Positions 33,294-45,400 are shown, counted from the stretch's first letter. The stretch is 64,000 nt of DNA from Scenedesmus sp. ARA3 (GCA_004335835.1 RWJK01001800.1:1-64000), one strand, 5' to 3'. Notes: generated from the sequence alone by a model not told the origin. Numbers and translations: made by a program.

Positions 33294-36200
33294 GCCTGAC
33301 ACCTCAGCAGCTGCTGCTGCACATTGCTCCGCATGTTGCTGCTTGTCTTGCTGCTGCTGCAGCTGTGGCTTCAATGCCGCCTTCTTCCGTGGCTTGGTGC
33401 TGCCCTGCTGCGCTGCACCGCTGTCACCTGCTGCTGCTGCTGCTGCCTGCACCAGACCAGCAGCAAGGCGGGTGGCAGCACCCTGGCCAGCAGCAGCAGC
33501 AGCAGCAGCAGCGCCGCCGTGCTCTGCCTCTGCTGTTTTGCCCTTTGCAGCACAAGCCTGCAGCTTCCCTTGCTGCTGCTGCTGCTGCTGCTTGCCCTGG
33601 TGCTGTTCCTGACTGACGGCAGCAGCAGCAGCAGCAGCTGCAGGGGGGTCAGCAGCAGCAGCGGCAGCAGCTTCCGCAGTAGCTGCTGCAGCAGCCTCGC
33701 TCTGCCCTCCTGCTGCAGCTGACGCCTGCCGCTCCGCCACTGTCCCACTACCACCACCAGCAGCAGCAGCAGCAGCAGCAGCTGCAGCAGCAGCACCAGA
33801 CCCCAAGCCCTCCGCCTCAGCGCCCACAACCCCGAGCTCATGTGCTGTCATAAAACCCTGCCCCTGAACCCCAGCCGCCCTGGCATCCTTAAGCCGCTGC
33901 ATGCAGGCCGCCAGATCAGCAGCCCCCAAAACCCCAAACCCTGCCAACTGCAGCAGGTGCGCGGTATAAACCCGCTCTAGCGCCGCATGCAGTGCGCAGC
34001 GCGGCGCCGCGAATGCCGCCCAGTCGAGCACCAGATCGGGGGTTAGCGTGTAGCTAAACCCTGCTCCGGATCTGGCGGCTGCTGAACCCTGCTGAACTCT
34101 GCTGCTGCTGGGGCGTGGCGGCAGGTGTGGCCAGTTCATGAAGGCATTCCAGGCCAGCATGAGCTGGCGCTCTGCGAGGGTGGTGTCTGCCTTTTCGTGG
34201 AAGGCGCGCAGGTCGAACACCTGGTACAGCAGCAGCAGGGTTCGGCAGGGTTCAGCAGCAGCAACACAGGGTTTAGAGAAAAGAAAAGGTCAAGGGTGGT
34301 GTCTGCTTTTTTGGAAGGCGCGCAGGTCAAAATACCTGGCAGCCGGCAGCGTGAGGAGCAGAGTTATCAGTGATTGTCAGCGACAGTTGCTTAGAGGAAT
34401 CACAAACAATGTAGCTCACAGCCAGTGTGGTGTCTGCCTTTTCATACAAGGCGCGCAGGTCAAACGCCTGGCATGCAGCAACACAGGATTCAATTGAATG
34501 GTCAGCCGCACGCCATCACAGGGATATCAAAGCCATGAGCAGCATAAGCAAAAAGGCACGGAAACAGATCCAGCCATGCGCCCACCCACTGGTACTCTTC
34601 GTCACGTCAGCCAGAACAGACCAGCTGGAAGCCAAAGCAAGCACAGATAATGCATAAGATGTTTGCGCTTCCAACCCGCCGCTCACCCGCTGGTACTGTT
34701 TGTCCACGTCATCTTGGTAGCCGCTGCCCAGCTCAGCAGACCCCAGCGCATTGGCGCCCTGGCTGTGATAGTACACCCCTAACCCCCCTCGAGCAGCAAC
34801 AGGGAAGGCCCCTTGGCCCCCTGCAGCCTTGCCAGCAGCAGCAGCAGCAGCAGCAGCCTTGGATCCAGGCTTCAGCGGCGGCTTAGCACCCCGCTGCTGC
34901 TGCTGCTGCTGCTGCTGGCGGCCCTTGTGCGTGGCTGCTGCGGCGGCCTTGGCCGTCGTGCCGCGCTTCCTGCCGCCCTTGCCGTCCGTTGCTGCTGCTG
35001 CTGCTGCAGGGCCTGTCAGATTGGCTGCAGGATTGTTATCTTGAGCCTTCCCAGTTTCCAAGCTGTGCAGCAGCCCTAGCCCAGCGCTGCTGTCACTGAC
35101 TGCGCCACTATCTGGCCCTGAACTAAACCCTGCTGCGCTGCCGTCTGCCCCAGCAGCGGCTAAACCCTGCCGGGCAGCCATGCGGCTCGCGCGCAGCAGC
35201 GGCGCGCCCCAGCTGGGGTTTAGCAGCTGTGTGGCCTGGGGTTTAGCCAGGCCTAGGTCTTTGAGGCGGCGGGGAAGCATGGAGCGACGGTGGAAGCAGT
35301 ACGGCTGCAAGCAGAAGTGTTCACACAGGTGACGAAACAAACAGAAGGTCAGCAGGGTTTCTGGCAGCCTGGCAAGTGATGCAAAAGAGCGATATAAGTG
35401 TTGAGTTGTTGTGAGCAGCGATGCCAGCAGTGCTGCAACAGCAATTTGCATGTGACCAAGCACCTCTGAGGTGGGCAATCCTGCTTAAAGTTCCTGATTT
35501 GAGGGGTTTCCCTTGCAAACAGCACAACACACGCGCCCTGGCTGCTGCCTCAACGCTCAGATAGGCAAACACACTTGCTGCCGTTCTGAGGGTGTTTGCG
35601 AAACGCACACGCTCCCCCTGGCTGCTGCCTCCTCACCTGTTCGTACTCTGCCAGCTCATCATCGCCGCGCCGCCGCCTGTTTGGCTGCTGCTGCTGCTGC
35701 TGCTCAGCGTTGCCGTCCACCCACACCTGCAGCAGCAGCAGCAGCAGCAGACAAACATCAGCAGCAGCACAATATGATGCTTGCTCTTCACCATTCGGAT
35801 CTAAGGGGAAGAGCTGCATGACCAAATCAATGATGTGTTTAACTGCAGCACCATACGGCCAGGTCAAGACAAATGTCTCCTACTGCGAACACCCGCGTAT
35901 CCGGCACATGCACCAAGAACCCAACCACAACTTGAACCCAGCACGTACCACCAGCACCACAACAAACACCTCCATTATGTGGTACATTGTCTCTTTTGTG
36001 GCGTCACATCACACAGGCTACAGGCCGCACCTGATTGCTGCCTGCACCATGTCACACAACACATCCACTCTCCCTTACAGCCAAAGGACTCCAACCAAAC
36101 GAAGTGCCGCACCTGTATGCTGCCAGCATCAGGGCAGCAGCAGCCCAGCTTATCATGGCTGCAGGCCATGTGCGCCGGGACCAGACATGTCCCCTTCTGC

Positions 36201-36820
36201 CAACACCTGCATCGCTTGCACATCTACAAATACCCAACCATAATCAGCTTAACGCAACAGAACTTCAACCGCAGAAGCCAAGTGTCGCACCTGTATGCTG
36301 TTAGCATCAGGGCAGCAGCAGCCCAGCTTGTCATGGCTGCAGGCCATGTGCGCCGCCAGCGCCGCCACACTGCCAAACATCTGGCAGCACAGCGGGCAGC
36401 GCCCCTGCAGCTGCACGCTCAGCTTCAGCACCTCCCCTGCTGCTGCTGCTGGTGGTGGGGCCCGGCTGCGCGAGCTCTTGCTGCTGTGCCTGCTGCGCGG
36501 AGGCTGCGGCCGCGCAGCAGCAGCAGCAGCAGATGATCCAGGGGCCCCAGGGCCATACAACAGATCCATGTTGAAGGAGCGGCGCGAGAACGGCTCGTCC
36601 AATGCTGCTGCTGCTGACCCTCCTGCTGGTGCTGCAGCGGCAGCGGCAGCGCCAGCGCCTTCGACAGGCATGTCCTGCTGCTGCTGCTGCTGCCGTGGCA
36701 GTACTAGTTGCAGCTTCAGCGCCAGTGTCACCTCCTGCCATGTGAACAGCTCAGGGGAGGGCACATCAGGCGGGCAGGGCACCACGTGCAGGTACGTCTC
36801 ACTGCGCTCCTCACCACCAC

Positions 36821-36867
<47 letters not shown>

Positions 36868-37162
36868 GGTTGTGCTTGCAGTGGGTCCTGCTGCTGCTGC
36901 TGCCGCTGCAGGCCGTGGCTGCTGCCGCTGGTTTGCGAAGTTGCTGGACCACCAGCAGCAACAGCAGCTGCTGCTGCTGCTGGGGCTGCTGCTGCTGCTG
37001 CAGGGGGGGCTGCTGCTGCTGGGGCCCCAGCAGCTGGCTCGCTGCGCACCCACCAGGTGGCAGTCTGTGCAGCAGCAGGCAGCAGGCTGATGGTGCCACC
37101 AGCTGCACAGCACAGGCCCTGCACTGCTGGACCTAACCCACCACCTGCCGGCTGTCGCTGCC

Positions 37163-37195
<33 letters not shown>

Positions 37196-37572
37196 TGCTG
37201 CTCTGGGGATCGCCTTGAACAGCAGCATTTGGCAGCAGCGGCAGGGCTGCCCACATGACAGGCAGTATGCCATCTGGCCACAGCTCCTGCTGCTGCTGCT
37301 GCTGCTGCTGCTGTGGGCTGCTGTTGCCGCTGCTGCTGTCGCAGGTGGAGCTGGGCAGCACTGTTTTGCTGCGCTGCGTAGGCCACAGCCCAAACCACCT
37401 GCCCCCTTCCAGGGTACTTATGATGTGGCGGCCTGCAGGAACAGCAACAGGCCTGCTGCTGCTGCTGCTGCCATCGGCGGCTGCAGCACCTGCTGCTGGC
37501 CGCTTGCGCTTACCGCCAAGTGCTGCTGCTGCTGCTGCTGCTGCTGGATCTTGCGCACTGCTTGTGCCTTGC

Positions 37573-37604
<32 letters not shown>

Positions 37605-37704
37605 GCCGCCCAGCACGCCAGCAGCAGGAGCAAGCTCGTTCATCATCAGCAGCAGGTGGGGATTGACCATACCCTGAAGCCCACCCGGTGGCAGCAGCAA
37701 GCCG

Positions 37705-37742
<38 letters not shown>

Positions 37743-39684
37743 TTGTGCTGCGTCCACAGCCTGCTGAGGTTGTTTGCTGCTCTGGCTGCCAGCGCGCTGC
37801 TTCTTGGCTGCTGGATGGCTCGCATCCGCAGCATCCCGCTGCTGCTGCTGCTGCTGCTGCTGGGTGATGGGCGTGTGCAGCAGGGCAGCTGCTCGCGGCT
37901 TGAACTCCTGCGGCAGCCAGCGGTTGTGCTGTGGTGTCAGATCAAACATCCACAGGCAATCCCTTTGACAGCAACACACACACACAAGTTGCACACCAAG
38001 GATGCACACGAAGCACGCATGCATACAGGTGCGCTTGCGCCAATGTGCATTATGCAGTCGTGCCTGGCTGTGTGCGGTGATGCTGAATGCCCACAGTCAG
38101 TGTGCTGTGTGATGGCCGCGGCCTGGCAGCCACGCACGCCACACATGCTCTCCAGGAGCCAAGGCACACATGTCATTGCATGGCAGCTGGCTGACGCAGT
38201 GCAACTTGGCTAGGAGCTCGCTGCTGCGGCTGCCGCTGCACATTGCTGCACTGCTGAACACAATATCGCGCTCACAAACCTGATGAAACGTTGATCAGTC
38301 ATGCATCATGTTTGCTGCACATACATGCACATAACATATGCTCACCAGGCCAGGCTCCTGGCTGTCATCAGCTGCAGGAACCGGCACACCATCGGCCAGC
38401 ACAGCCACCAGCGACAGCAGCCCATAGCCGTGGTTGCTGGCTGCCAGTTGCTGGCTACTGCTGCTGTTGCCAGGCCCTGCTGCCTCATCTGTTGCTGCTG
38501 CTGTGTGGCCTGTTGCTGTGCTTGCGTCGGAAGCGCTGGGGTTTGATGCTGCTGCTGCTGCTGCTTGGGTAGGGTCTGGGGGCGCGGGCGTGTGGGGGGC
38601 TGCAGGAAAGGCAGCTGGGCTGCAGCTGCACAGCGTCACTTGCAGGACACCTGCTGCGCCAGGCACCTGCTGGCCCTTGAGGCAGAGGTCAGAGAGCCTG
38701 CAGGAGAAACAAGCAGGAGTTTGCAGGAGAATGTGGCGAGGGTGTTGGGTGTAGCCAGAAGCAGCCAGAATGATGTGCTGCAGGCAAGGGCCGCCACTGC
38801 CACAGGTGTACAGCAGGATAACTGTTAGAGCGTGAACTAAGAAGGCAGCTGACTTGCAGGTCAATCAGACGTGTTCAAAAGCCAGGTAGCCTTTGCTTGC
38901 CAAAGACCAAGCAGCTGCTTGTGTTGGCCTGAATCCCACCATGCTGTGTTTGTGCCAGGCAGCAGTTTGGGCACAGCACTGAAGGCAGTGATAAAAACAA
39001 AAGCTTACCGCCTTTGCCTGGCCCTTGCACTCTCTGGCCGGTGCGTAAGAGCGTGTGTCCTGTTCAGCCAAAGCTTCTGCACAGCAGCAGCAGGTTCATT
39101 TGAGTGCTTGCAGCACCAAGCGGCAGCTGGCCGTGATTAAACGAACAGAGTGCTAAAGGCTTACGGATTTGGCGTTTCCTTCTCCAAACACCGCCTTGTA
39201 GTGAGCTATTGCTGCCAGAAAGGGCGCAAAGGCTTCACCCTGGTTCGCCACCTGGTCCGCCATGGAACTTATCCTCCGGTTCAAAAAAGACAAAAGGAAC
39301 TGATGCTCATCTTCTGCAAGATCAAGGGTGTGAATACTGCCTGCTACTCATTACTGTGGTCACTATTTGAACAGGAGCGCCATGTGTGTGACCGTGAGAC
39401 GGAAGCTGACATGTATACAAGCTCGGAGTATATTCAGAAACATCCCTGTATGCTACAGCTCAGCCGGCTGGAAGGCGAACAGACGGCATTGTCAGTTGAA
39501 CCACATGACATGCACAGCACGGCAGTGGTTTGCAGTCTTGAACTGCACGGCGCAGCATGCAGCTAGTACTAAACAGCCTCCAAATAGAACTTTGAGAGCG
39601 CAACATCCACTGCTGCGTACCTGTACTCGGCTGGAAACAAAAACTGCCACTGCAGCGCCGTTGCTGCAATTCATTGCAATTCAT
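29264..39684 (-). CDS. SU(Z)12/VEF-family Polycomb repressive complex 2 subunit
   Basis: Nine exons agree in phase: 39621..39684, 39165..39313, 39009..39076, 38346..38697, 36291..37928, 35637..35726, 34687..35304, 30556..34220, 29264..30200, giving 2,526 residues. Family hallmarks appear in order: an N-terminal EDEHQFLLSF and LWLNRTHALTHR segment resembling the SUZ12 N-terminus; a C2H2 finger CPLCCQMF..LAAHMACSHDKL; PYCFHRRSMLP, like the YFHS motif before the VEFS box; and the VEFS box itself, FDLRAFHEKADTTLAERQ with LMLAWNAFMNW and LLQLAGFGVL. Known relatives (SUZ12, EMF2, VRN2) scaffold PRC2, which methylates H3K27 in the nucleus. Odd points are poly-A and poly-Q insertions, a tail of about 1,000 low-complexity residues with Lys-rich patches, and a final region (VRWYQQNPPQQRRLFWVQPD, then WYLFLVVPSAEVCRSLGV) that weakly resembles a SPOC fold. 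The start ATG at 39684 is chosen by phase and a good donor; it is not certain. Confidence 0.85.
30600..33830. repeat. Long exon dominated by GCA/GCT and CAG triplet runs
   Basis: On the minus strand this exon encodes alternating poly-A and poly-Q of the Polycomb-type protein. On the plus strand it gives spurious long frames of poly-L, poly-C or poly-A. Repeated modules such as KPxKKxKxxLQQQQ and QQxSTKPxK recur about six times between 32640 and 33420. Confidence 0.85.
34160..34480 (-). repeat. Acceptor-junction array at the VEFS-box exon, 3 copies
   Basis: The exon start reading FDLRAFHEKADTT at 34220 is repeated at 34335 (one frame-shifting change, FDLRAFQKS) and 34467 (FDLRALYEKADTTL); spacings are 115 and 132 bp. 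The copies lie in the upstream intron. Confidence 0.88.
36105..36365 (-). repeat. Donor-junction duplication of the zinc-finger exon
   Basis: The exon end at 36291 (MACSHDKLGCCCPDANSIQ, then GTGCGACA) recurs at 36113 (DKLGCCCPDAGSIQ, then GTGCGGCA), 178 bp apart. A further faint trace lies near 36029. The copy retains the second zinc-finger histidine but not the cysteines. Confidence 0.85.
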
Positions 39685-39924
39685 TGCAGCACCCTACCTA
39701 GTAGCCTGAGGGCCTCAAGACGGTTGACTGCACAGCAACCATGCGAACAGTACCACAGATATGCAATAACGTCATTTACATGACCTTGAAATCTGCTCTG
39801 GTTTCCATGTCATGCCTGCTTGCTCTAGCGTTCCTGCATTGCAGCACTGCTGTACAAATCTGACAGGCAAAAGGCTGCAGTACCAAAACACCATTGCTGT
39901 TGAGTAACGCATGCTGGCATCAGT
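39685..39924. promoter_or_regulatory. Candidate bidirectional promoter
   Basis: The interval between the minus-strand start of the Polycomb-type gene and the first frames of the plus-strand small gene. It includes a leader-like plus frame (MTLKSALVSMSCLLALAF at 39780) whose splice phase to the next exon does not fit. No TATA-like box is obvious. Confidence 0.3.
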
Positions 39925-40539
39925 ATGCGTAGCTTGATAGCAGTAGCATATCCGCGTGCGCAGCTGCCAGGAATAAGGTGCAAGCATAGCTGTGCAGATG
40001 GAGGGGAGCTGCACAAGCAGTTGTACGAAGTTGTCCGGCAAGATGACAATGCAAACACTTTCGTGCTTGCTAGGGGACTAGATTTGTTGCAAGCAGAACA
40101 GGTGAGCATAATCTGGGTACAGGGACTTGGTTCAACATGTAAGGTAGCTGCAGAGCAGCAGGCAACATGTCGTTGGCTGTCTGTTTTGTTTGCTCTCTGC
40201 GCCTGTCTGAGCACTCAGTTCATATGTCATGCGCCGCAAGTCCTGTATGATGTACCTGTGAGCTATGTACATGCTCTCTGCGCATGATGCTATGGTGCCG
40301 GGCAGCCGTGCCTACATGAACAGCCCCACTCGGAGTGCCAGGAGACTTTGGCGGGGGTCTTCTGGCTCAGCATTGCTTGAAGTTGCGCAGCTGTGCATGA
40401 CCAGCGTCCTTTGGATCCTGGCTGTGTCTGGAATTCGTCATTTTACATGCATGCCGTGTTGCCTGTGTCCATTTCGTGGGGCAGATGGTGCAGGAGTACA
40501 CCAGCAAGGGCCACAAGCAGGTCTACTGGCACAGGCTGG

Positions 40540-40582
<43 letters not shown>

Positions 40583-40676
40583 GTTGCCGTCAGGTATTCA
40601 GCCACAGCAACAGCCAGCGCAACAGCAGCACTGCTGCACGCCAGAGGCGTGGCAGGTCTTGGAACAACAGCAATAG
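39925..40676 (+). CDS. Small gene, unrecognised
   Basis: Two exons are supported: one ending at 40099 (LHKQLYEVVRQDDNANTF, ending LLQAEQ) with a GTGAGC donor, joined in phase to 40486..40676 (MVQEYTSKGHKQVYWHRLD, then a poly-S tract and a Q-rich tail, stop at 40676). The mixed charged and aromatic composition of the first half is unlike the noise around it. The 5' end is unresolved: MRSLIAVAYPRAQLPGIR at 39925 has a good donor but the wrong phase. No family is recognised. It is divergent from the Polycomb-type gene. Confidence 0.45.
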
Positions 40677-40703
40677 CACCAACAACAGCACAGTAGCATC
40701 AGC

Positions 40704-40740
<37 letters not shown>

Positions 40741-41128
40741 TGTATCGTGGCATTGAGCAGCATGGTGAAGGCAGAGTTCTTTGTCTGGTTGCGCTGCAAG
40801 ATTGCGTAACTTGTTGTCTGTTAAAGATGCTGAGGTGAAGGTGAAGCGGTTTGTGTCGGATGATGCTTGGGGTTCTGTTAGGTTGCATTGATGATTTTTT
40901 TAAAAAGGCTTGGGGTGTGCGTAATGCTTGCAAACATGATGGGGTAGTCCCTTCTGTTGCCGCTCCATTGGGGCGCGGGGCCGATGGCGTTGATGCTATG
41001 GTGTGATGGGTAACATGATGATGAGCTCTTGGGGGCAGATTGCCCTGAGCGCCAAAAGACTGGTTACAGCATAACAGCAGAATTGTGAGGAGGCAGCAGT
41101 CCGACTGCTTGTGAGGAGGCAGCAGTCC

Positions 41129-41173
41129 GATCATTGCTACCGTAGCAGCGCCACTGCTACGGTAGCAATGATC
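41129..41173. repeat. Perfect 20-bp inverted repeat (hairpin)
   Basis: Arms 41129-41148 and 41154-41173 are exact reverse complements, with a 5-base loop CGCCA. It is preceded by a 21-base direct repeat (41084-41104 and 41110-41130). Confidence 0.95.
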
Positions 41174-41211
41174 TGCACAGGACCGTGTTATCAGCTCCTC
41201 AAGCTGCTGCC

Positions 41212-41520
41212 TTAGCCACAGCTTACAAAGGTTGTAAGTTGAACACTTGAGGCCCTTGGTGCTTGCCAAAGTGCAGCATGAAGTCCGGAGCCTCCCCTGC
41301 CGCCCCTGCCCCTGCCTCCAGTGGTGGCAATGTTAAGGGAGTCCTCAAAGTACTCCAGCTGCGTTGCTGTTGCTGCTTCACCTGCACCCAGCTGCTCTGA
41401 GCTCACGGCAAGGCCTTACGCCGAGTGCTGGGCGGGCTCACATGCCAAGGCAGCAGCACTGCTGCTGCCAGCAGCGCAAGCACAAGGCGCCAGCGCCCCA
41501 ACCCATACATTTCCATCCTG
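41212..41520 (-). pseudogene. Broken inverted copy of cysteine-protease exon 1
   Basis: On the minus strand this repeats exon 1 of the protease at 49217: LGRWRLVLALLAAAVLLPW matches GRWRLAAALLAAAALLPW. Then, in a different frame, SSEQLGAGEAATATQLEYF matches SSEQLGAGEAATAMQLDYF. The Ser-rich linker is deleted, a frame change and TGA intervene, and similarity stops after GRGGRGGSG. There is no sign of the downstream protease exons. Confidence 0.85.
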
Positions 41521-41556
41521 AATTCCTGCCGGACCCTCGGGTACGGTAGGCATGGT

Positions 41557-41670
41557 AGGAGGCGTGGAGGCGCATGAGGTATCCTCATCGCCACACACGT
41601 CCCCTTCCTTAACTTACGCGGGTGTTAAGTGTGAACACACCACGCGTAGCTCATTCATTCATTCATTCCT
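41557..41670 (+). repeat. Dispersed repeat, copy 2, with (ATTC)n tail
   Basis: The fullest copy of the family. It reads from GGCGTGGAGGCGCATGAGG through TCCTCATCGCCACACACG and ACTTACGCGGGTGTTAAG to a terminal (ATTC)4. It lies immediately beside the protease exon copy. Copies 2 and 3 share an open frame (EVSSSPHT, SLTYAGVKCEHT). Confidence 0.8.
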
Positions 41671-42477
41671 GAATTCAACTGCACGACGACTTGAGCAGAA
41701 GTTTGAACTTGTTTGGAAGGGTTTTGTAGGGCTGTGAGCTCCCAAGACGTTGCAGCAGCAGCAGCAGCAGCAGGGTGTGGAAGAGCGTCTGAGCACATGC
41801 ATCGCTGTGCGAGGTATCCAAAAGAAATCTGACGCTCCTTTGATTTTTTTGTGCAGCAGCAGAGCCCGAGCAACTCACAATTGCTTTCACAGTAAGAAAT
41901 CGGAACTTCACGACAGACGCAGCAACAGCAGCTGAACGGCGCTGATGTTGCTGCAACAGTATATTAGTGTTTTAAGCCAACCAAATAGCGAGTGCAGCGT
42001 CTGAAACACCCGTGGGACAGCTGTGCAGACAGGCAGACGAGGTGAGCGTCGTTTTGATCGAGCTTCAGGAAGTAATGCCAGAATCAAGATATATATGTGT
42101 GCTTGCGTGCTGCAAGTGACACGCACCAGGCACCGACTGCGTCTTAAATCGGGCGTGGGTTACGCCCCCTAGCCCGCTGACCGAGCCGTAGTAGTGGCAT
42201 GGGTTGTGCCTTACCTGGCTCTGCAGTCTTGGCAACAGCACATCGAGGTTTGAACATGTGAAGTTTCATGGCTGGCAGGGTCACCTGCGACCAAGGTCCT
42301 CGTGCGACCAACGCACACTAGCAGCACGCAAGCACGTCCGGCTTGCATGCGCCTCCTAAAATCCTCGTTTTGATAGCAGAGAAACCGTTTTAACCAGCAA
42401 TCAACTGCTGGTGGCGCCTCAATCGTCCTGCAGGGCTACAGCAGGGATAGGGATTTTATCCTTCTCTTGCTCCAGCG

Positions 42478-45400
42478 ATGCATCGAAGCGGCGGATGTCA
42501 TATACCTTTGAAACTTAACTTCAACCAGCATGCTGCACCAGTGCAGGAGGCAATTGCCGTGCTGCTTGCGTGTCTGGTGCTGACAGGTGGGTGCAGCTGC
42601 TCCAGCTGCACTGCAGCTGAGCTGGAAGTGCACTTGCATGGCACTTCCATGGCAGTGCACCTTTCAATCTGTCAAACTTGAAAGGTGTACTGTTACCCAC
42701 ACTTGGATTTGGTACATGTACATTGAGAGGAAACAATGCAGTGCAGGCACATAAGGTGTATGCTGTTCTACTGGTACTTATGAGTACATTGTGATCATGA
42801 GGGTCAGCCCAGCGGCACGAAGCAAAATAGTGTTGTATGTCCTTAAGTCGTCAACCACGGCACCTTGTGTCGGGTCGATGGTGTGCAGGACTGGCAACAG
42901 CAGCCGATATTGCACCCAGAGCCACTCCTGCAGCTGCTGCACTGCAGTACTATCCGCCGCCTGAGAGCCCTGCAGTTACACCCTCACCGAGCCCTGCAGC
43001 AGCAACCACAGCATGGGACTTCACCATGGAACCAGACCTCAGACGCAGCGCTGATCTGCTGATTGACGTGGGGCTTGATGCCATGCTCAGACGTCCTTTC
43101 AAGGGCACGCTGCTGCTGCTGCCAACCAACGCGGTGAGAGCAGCATGGCCAACAGTAGCAGCAGTAGCAGCAGCAGCAATGGCAGCAGCATCAGTGGCAG
43201 CAGCAGCAGCAACAGTGGTAGCAACAGCAACAGCAGCAGCACACGACCCTGACTAGGTGCTGGTGAGCAGTACAGCAGCAACTGATGTTGATGATCATCA
43301 TTGTAAGCTACGCTACTGCTCTGAGACTTTCGAACAGATGACCTATCAAGGCTGTGCAGTAGTATGCATCACAACCCTCAGCCTGGCATAGTGCATCGGC
43401 CATTCGTCAGGCGTACTCTAAGCAGATGATTTTTTTGTTGTCGCTAAAGCAATATCTGTGAACGTGAGTTGTACGGTACAGGTGCACAGCGTGCACGCAG
43501 GAACTGCAGCTGGCACATTTGCTGCAACACAAGCATACTATCCAGCACGCGGTTGCATCACATGTTATTGCAGAAGCACGACGCATTTCAAAAGCGTTTG
43601 TAGCACTGTTGTGGTAACAACAGCAAACACAACGGTAAACCCGTTGCATGTTGCCTATGTGCATGGGGAGAGTGCAGCAATGACTGTTAGTGACAGTCAC
43701 TGCACCCACAGCTGAGCCTAGGAACGGCTATCTGAGAATCAGCCTACTGCTGATTAACCACAATGAACAAGTTCATTGTGCATTGATAGGAAAACCACGC
43801 GTGCAGGAAAGTGCTTGCTTGCAATAATGCTTTGTTCCGTCAACAACCACTGCTGCCGGGCGTTGTACGTGGGTCAACAGGCATGGAAGCTGTATGTGGA
43901 CCGAGTCAACTACATACCCACCCCGGACCCATTGGGTGGCAGATCAGACACGCTTTTCTGGAGGTCACTGATGAAGTACCACATGCTGCCTCGGTGAGCA
44001 AAACCTGATGCGTGCAAAACAAGCATTGTCAAGAAGCAGCCCACACATCAATCTGTACTAGCAGTAAGGGCCACAGGAATACTCTTGAAGAGCATTGCCT
44101 GGCTGGCCAAATTGAGCTGCTGATGTGGCAACAACAGCAATTATATACACCTATCCAGTAGCTGCAGCAGTAGCAGCAATGTGGCACAACATACAGAGCT
44201 TATAAGCTATGATTATAGTTTTGTTTACGTTGGGCACAAGAGGTGGCGAGGCACCATCGGTTACTGTCACATACGCATCGCCAGAGTTGCATGCCGCATT
44301 GTTGGAAGTGCTTGTAGCAAGAAACTGCGCTTGTCGCAGAGCATTGGCGAAGCTACCTTTGACCGTCAATGATTGATTGCAAAATGCGATGCGCGTTCTG
44401 TTGTCGCGCTACAGCGCCGTCTCGACAAAAACTCTGCCGGCAGCAGGCATCACGGTGGGTACCAACCACCTCCGGGAGCCTAGCGGATCACTCATCCGCC
44501 GACACATGCCGAAGATGACTCCCGGTGCCACTGCGGTGTTTGTTACGCCTGAGCAGCGATCGTGGGTGGTTAAGATTGTGTCGAGGGACAATGCCGTGCT
44601 TGGAGGCGGGTTGATCCACATTGTTGATGCGGTGAGTGCGGTCACCCACACACACGCATATGCACCTCTGCAGAGCTGTGTTTGTGCTCCCTATGCATCA
44701 GCGTGATTCAGGCTGTCGTGAGTCACGACCGTTTAGTGCAAACCACGGCAGGGTAGGGCTCGCTGCATGAAGTGTCGCATCACCACGTGCACTGCGGCAG
44801 ATGATCTGAATGCCAAGTGGCAATGCACTTTGCCGCAGTCCCCGCAACCGTTGTGCTACATGCGCATTGTACTGCAGGTGCTGCGGCCTGATGACTTGTA
44901 CGCGTCCATGAATGATATGTATTCACGCCAGGAACTGAGGTAGGCTGATGTCACCCCTTCGGACTGAAGTTGCGCAGCACGCGTGCCCTACCTAGGCAAG
45001 AAAAGCCTTCCACGCGGCAGCTTCACAGATGCCGCATGTCAGTGCCACAACACGCATGCATATTTTTGCCAAGATTCAGTAGCCAGATGGCAGCCTAGTT
45101 GTTGTGTGCTGACCCCGTATTGAGTGTCAATGAGGCCAACCCATGCTTAAATTGTTCATGCCTTGCTGACTCCACGTTGTGCACATGCAGCAACATAAAG
45201 AGGCTCATGGCAGCGTTGAACCTGACAACGATGTGGTCCGACAGTTGCATATGGATCAGCGATGATGCATACGGAGGGCAAGCATATGAAGACATGCCAC
45301 AATCTGACAGCGACTCGTGCGTCCCCTGCTGGCAGAGCAGTGTGGGGTGCAGCAACATCACATATGAACCTTCAGCAGGTGTCAGCGGTTTACAAGGCAG

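Larger units (their letters stand above)
40677..42477. other. Gene-poor interval holding repeats and the exon copy
   Basis: Apart from the hairpin, the inverted protease exon copy, the dispersed repeat and CAG runs (40706-40738, 41752-41772), nothing coding is recognised. The minus frame 40598-41269 is interrupted in style by the hairpin and has no splice support. Confidence 0.5.

Noticed and set aside
39150..39566. Plus-strand frame of 138 codons (KAYGFGVSFSKHR...)
   Set aside because: It is antisense to a Polycomb-gene exon (39165..39313) whose phase fits both neighbours and whose protein matches the SUZ12 N-terminal pattern.
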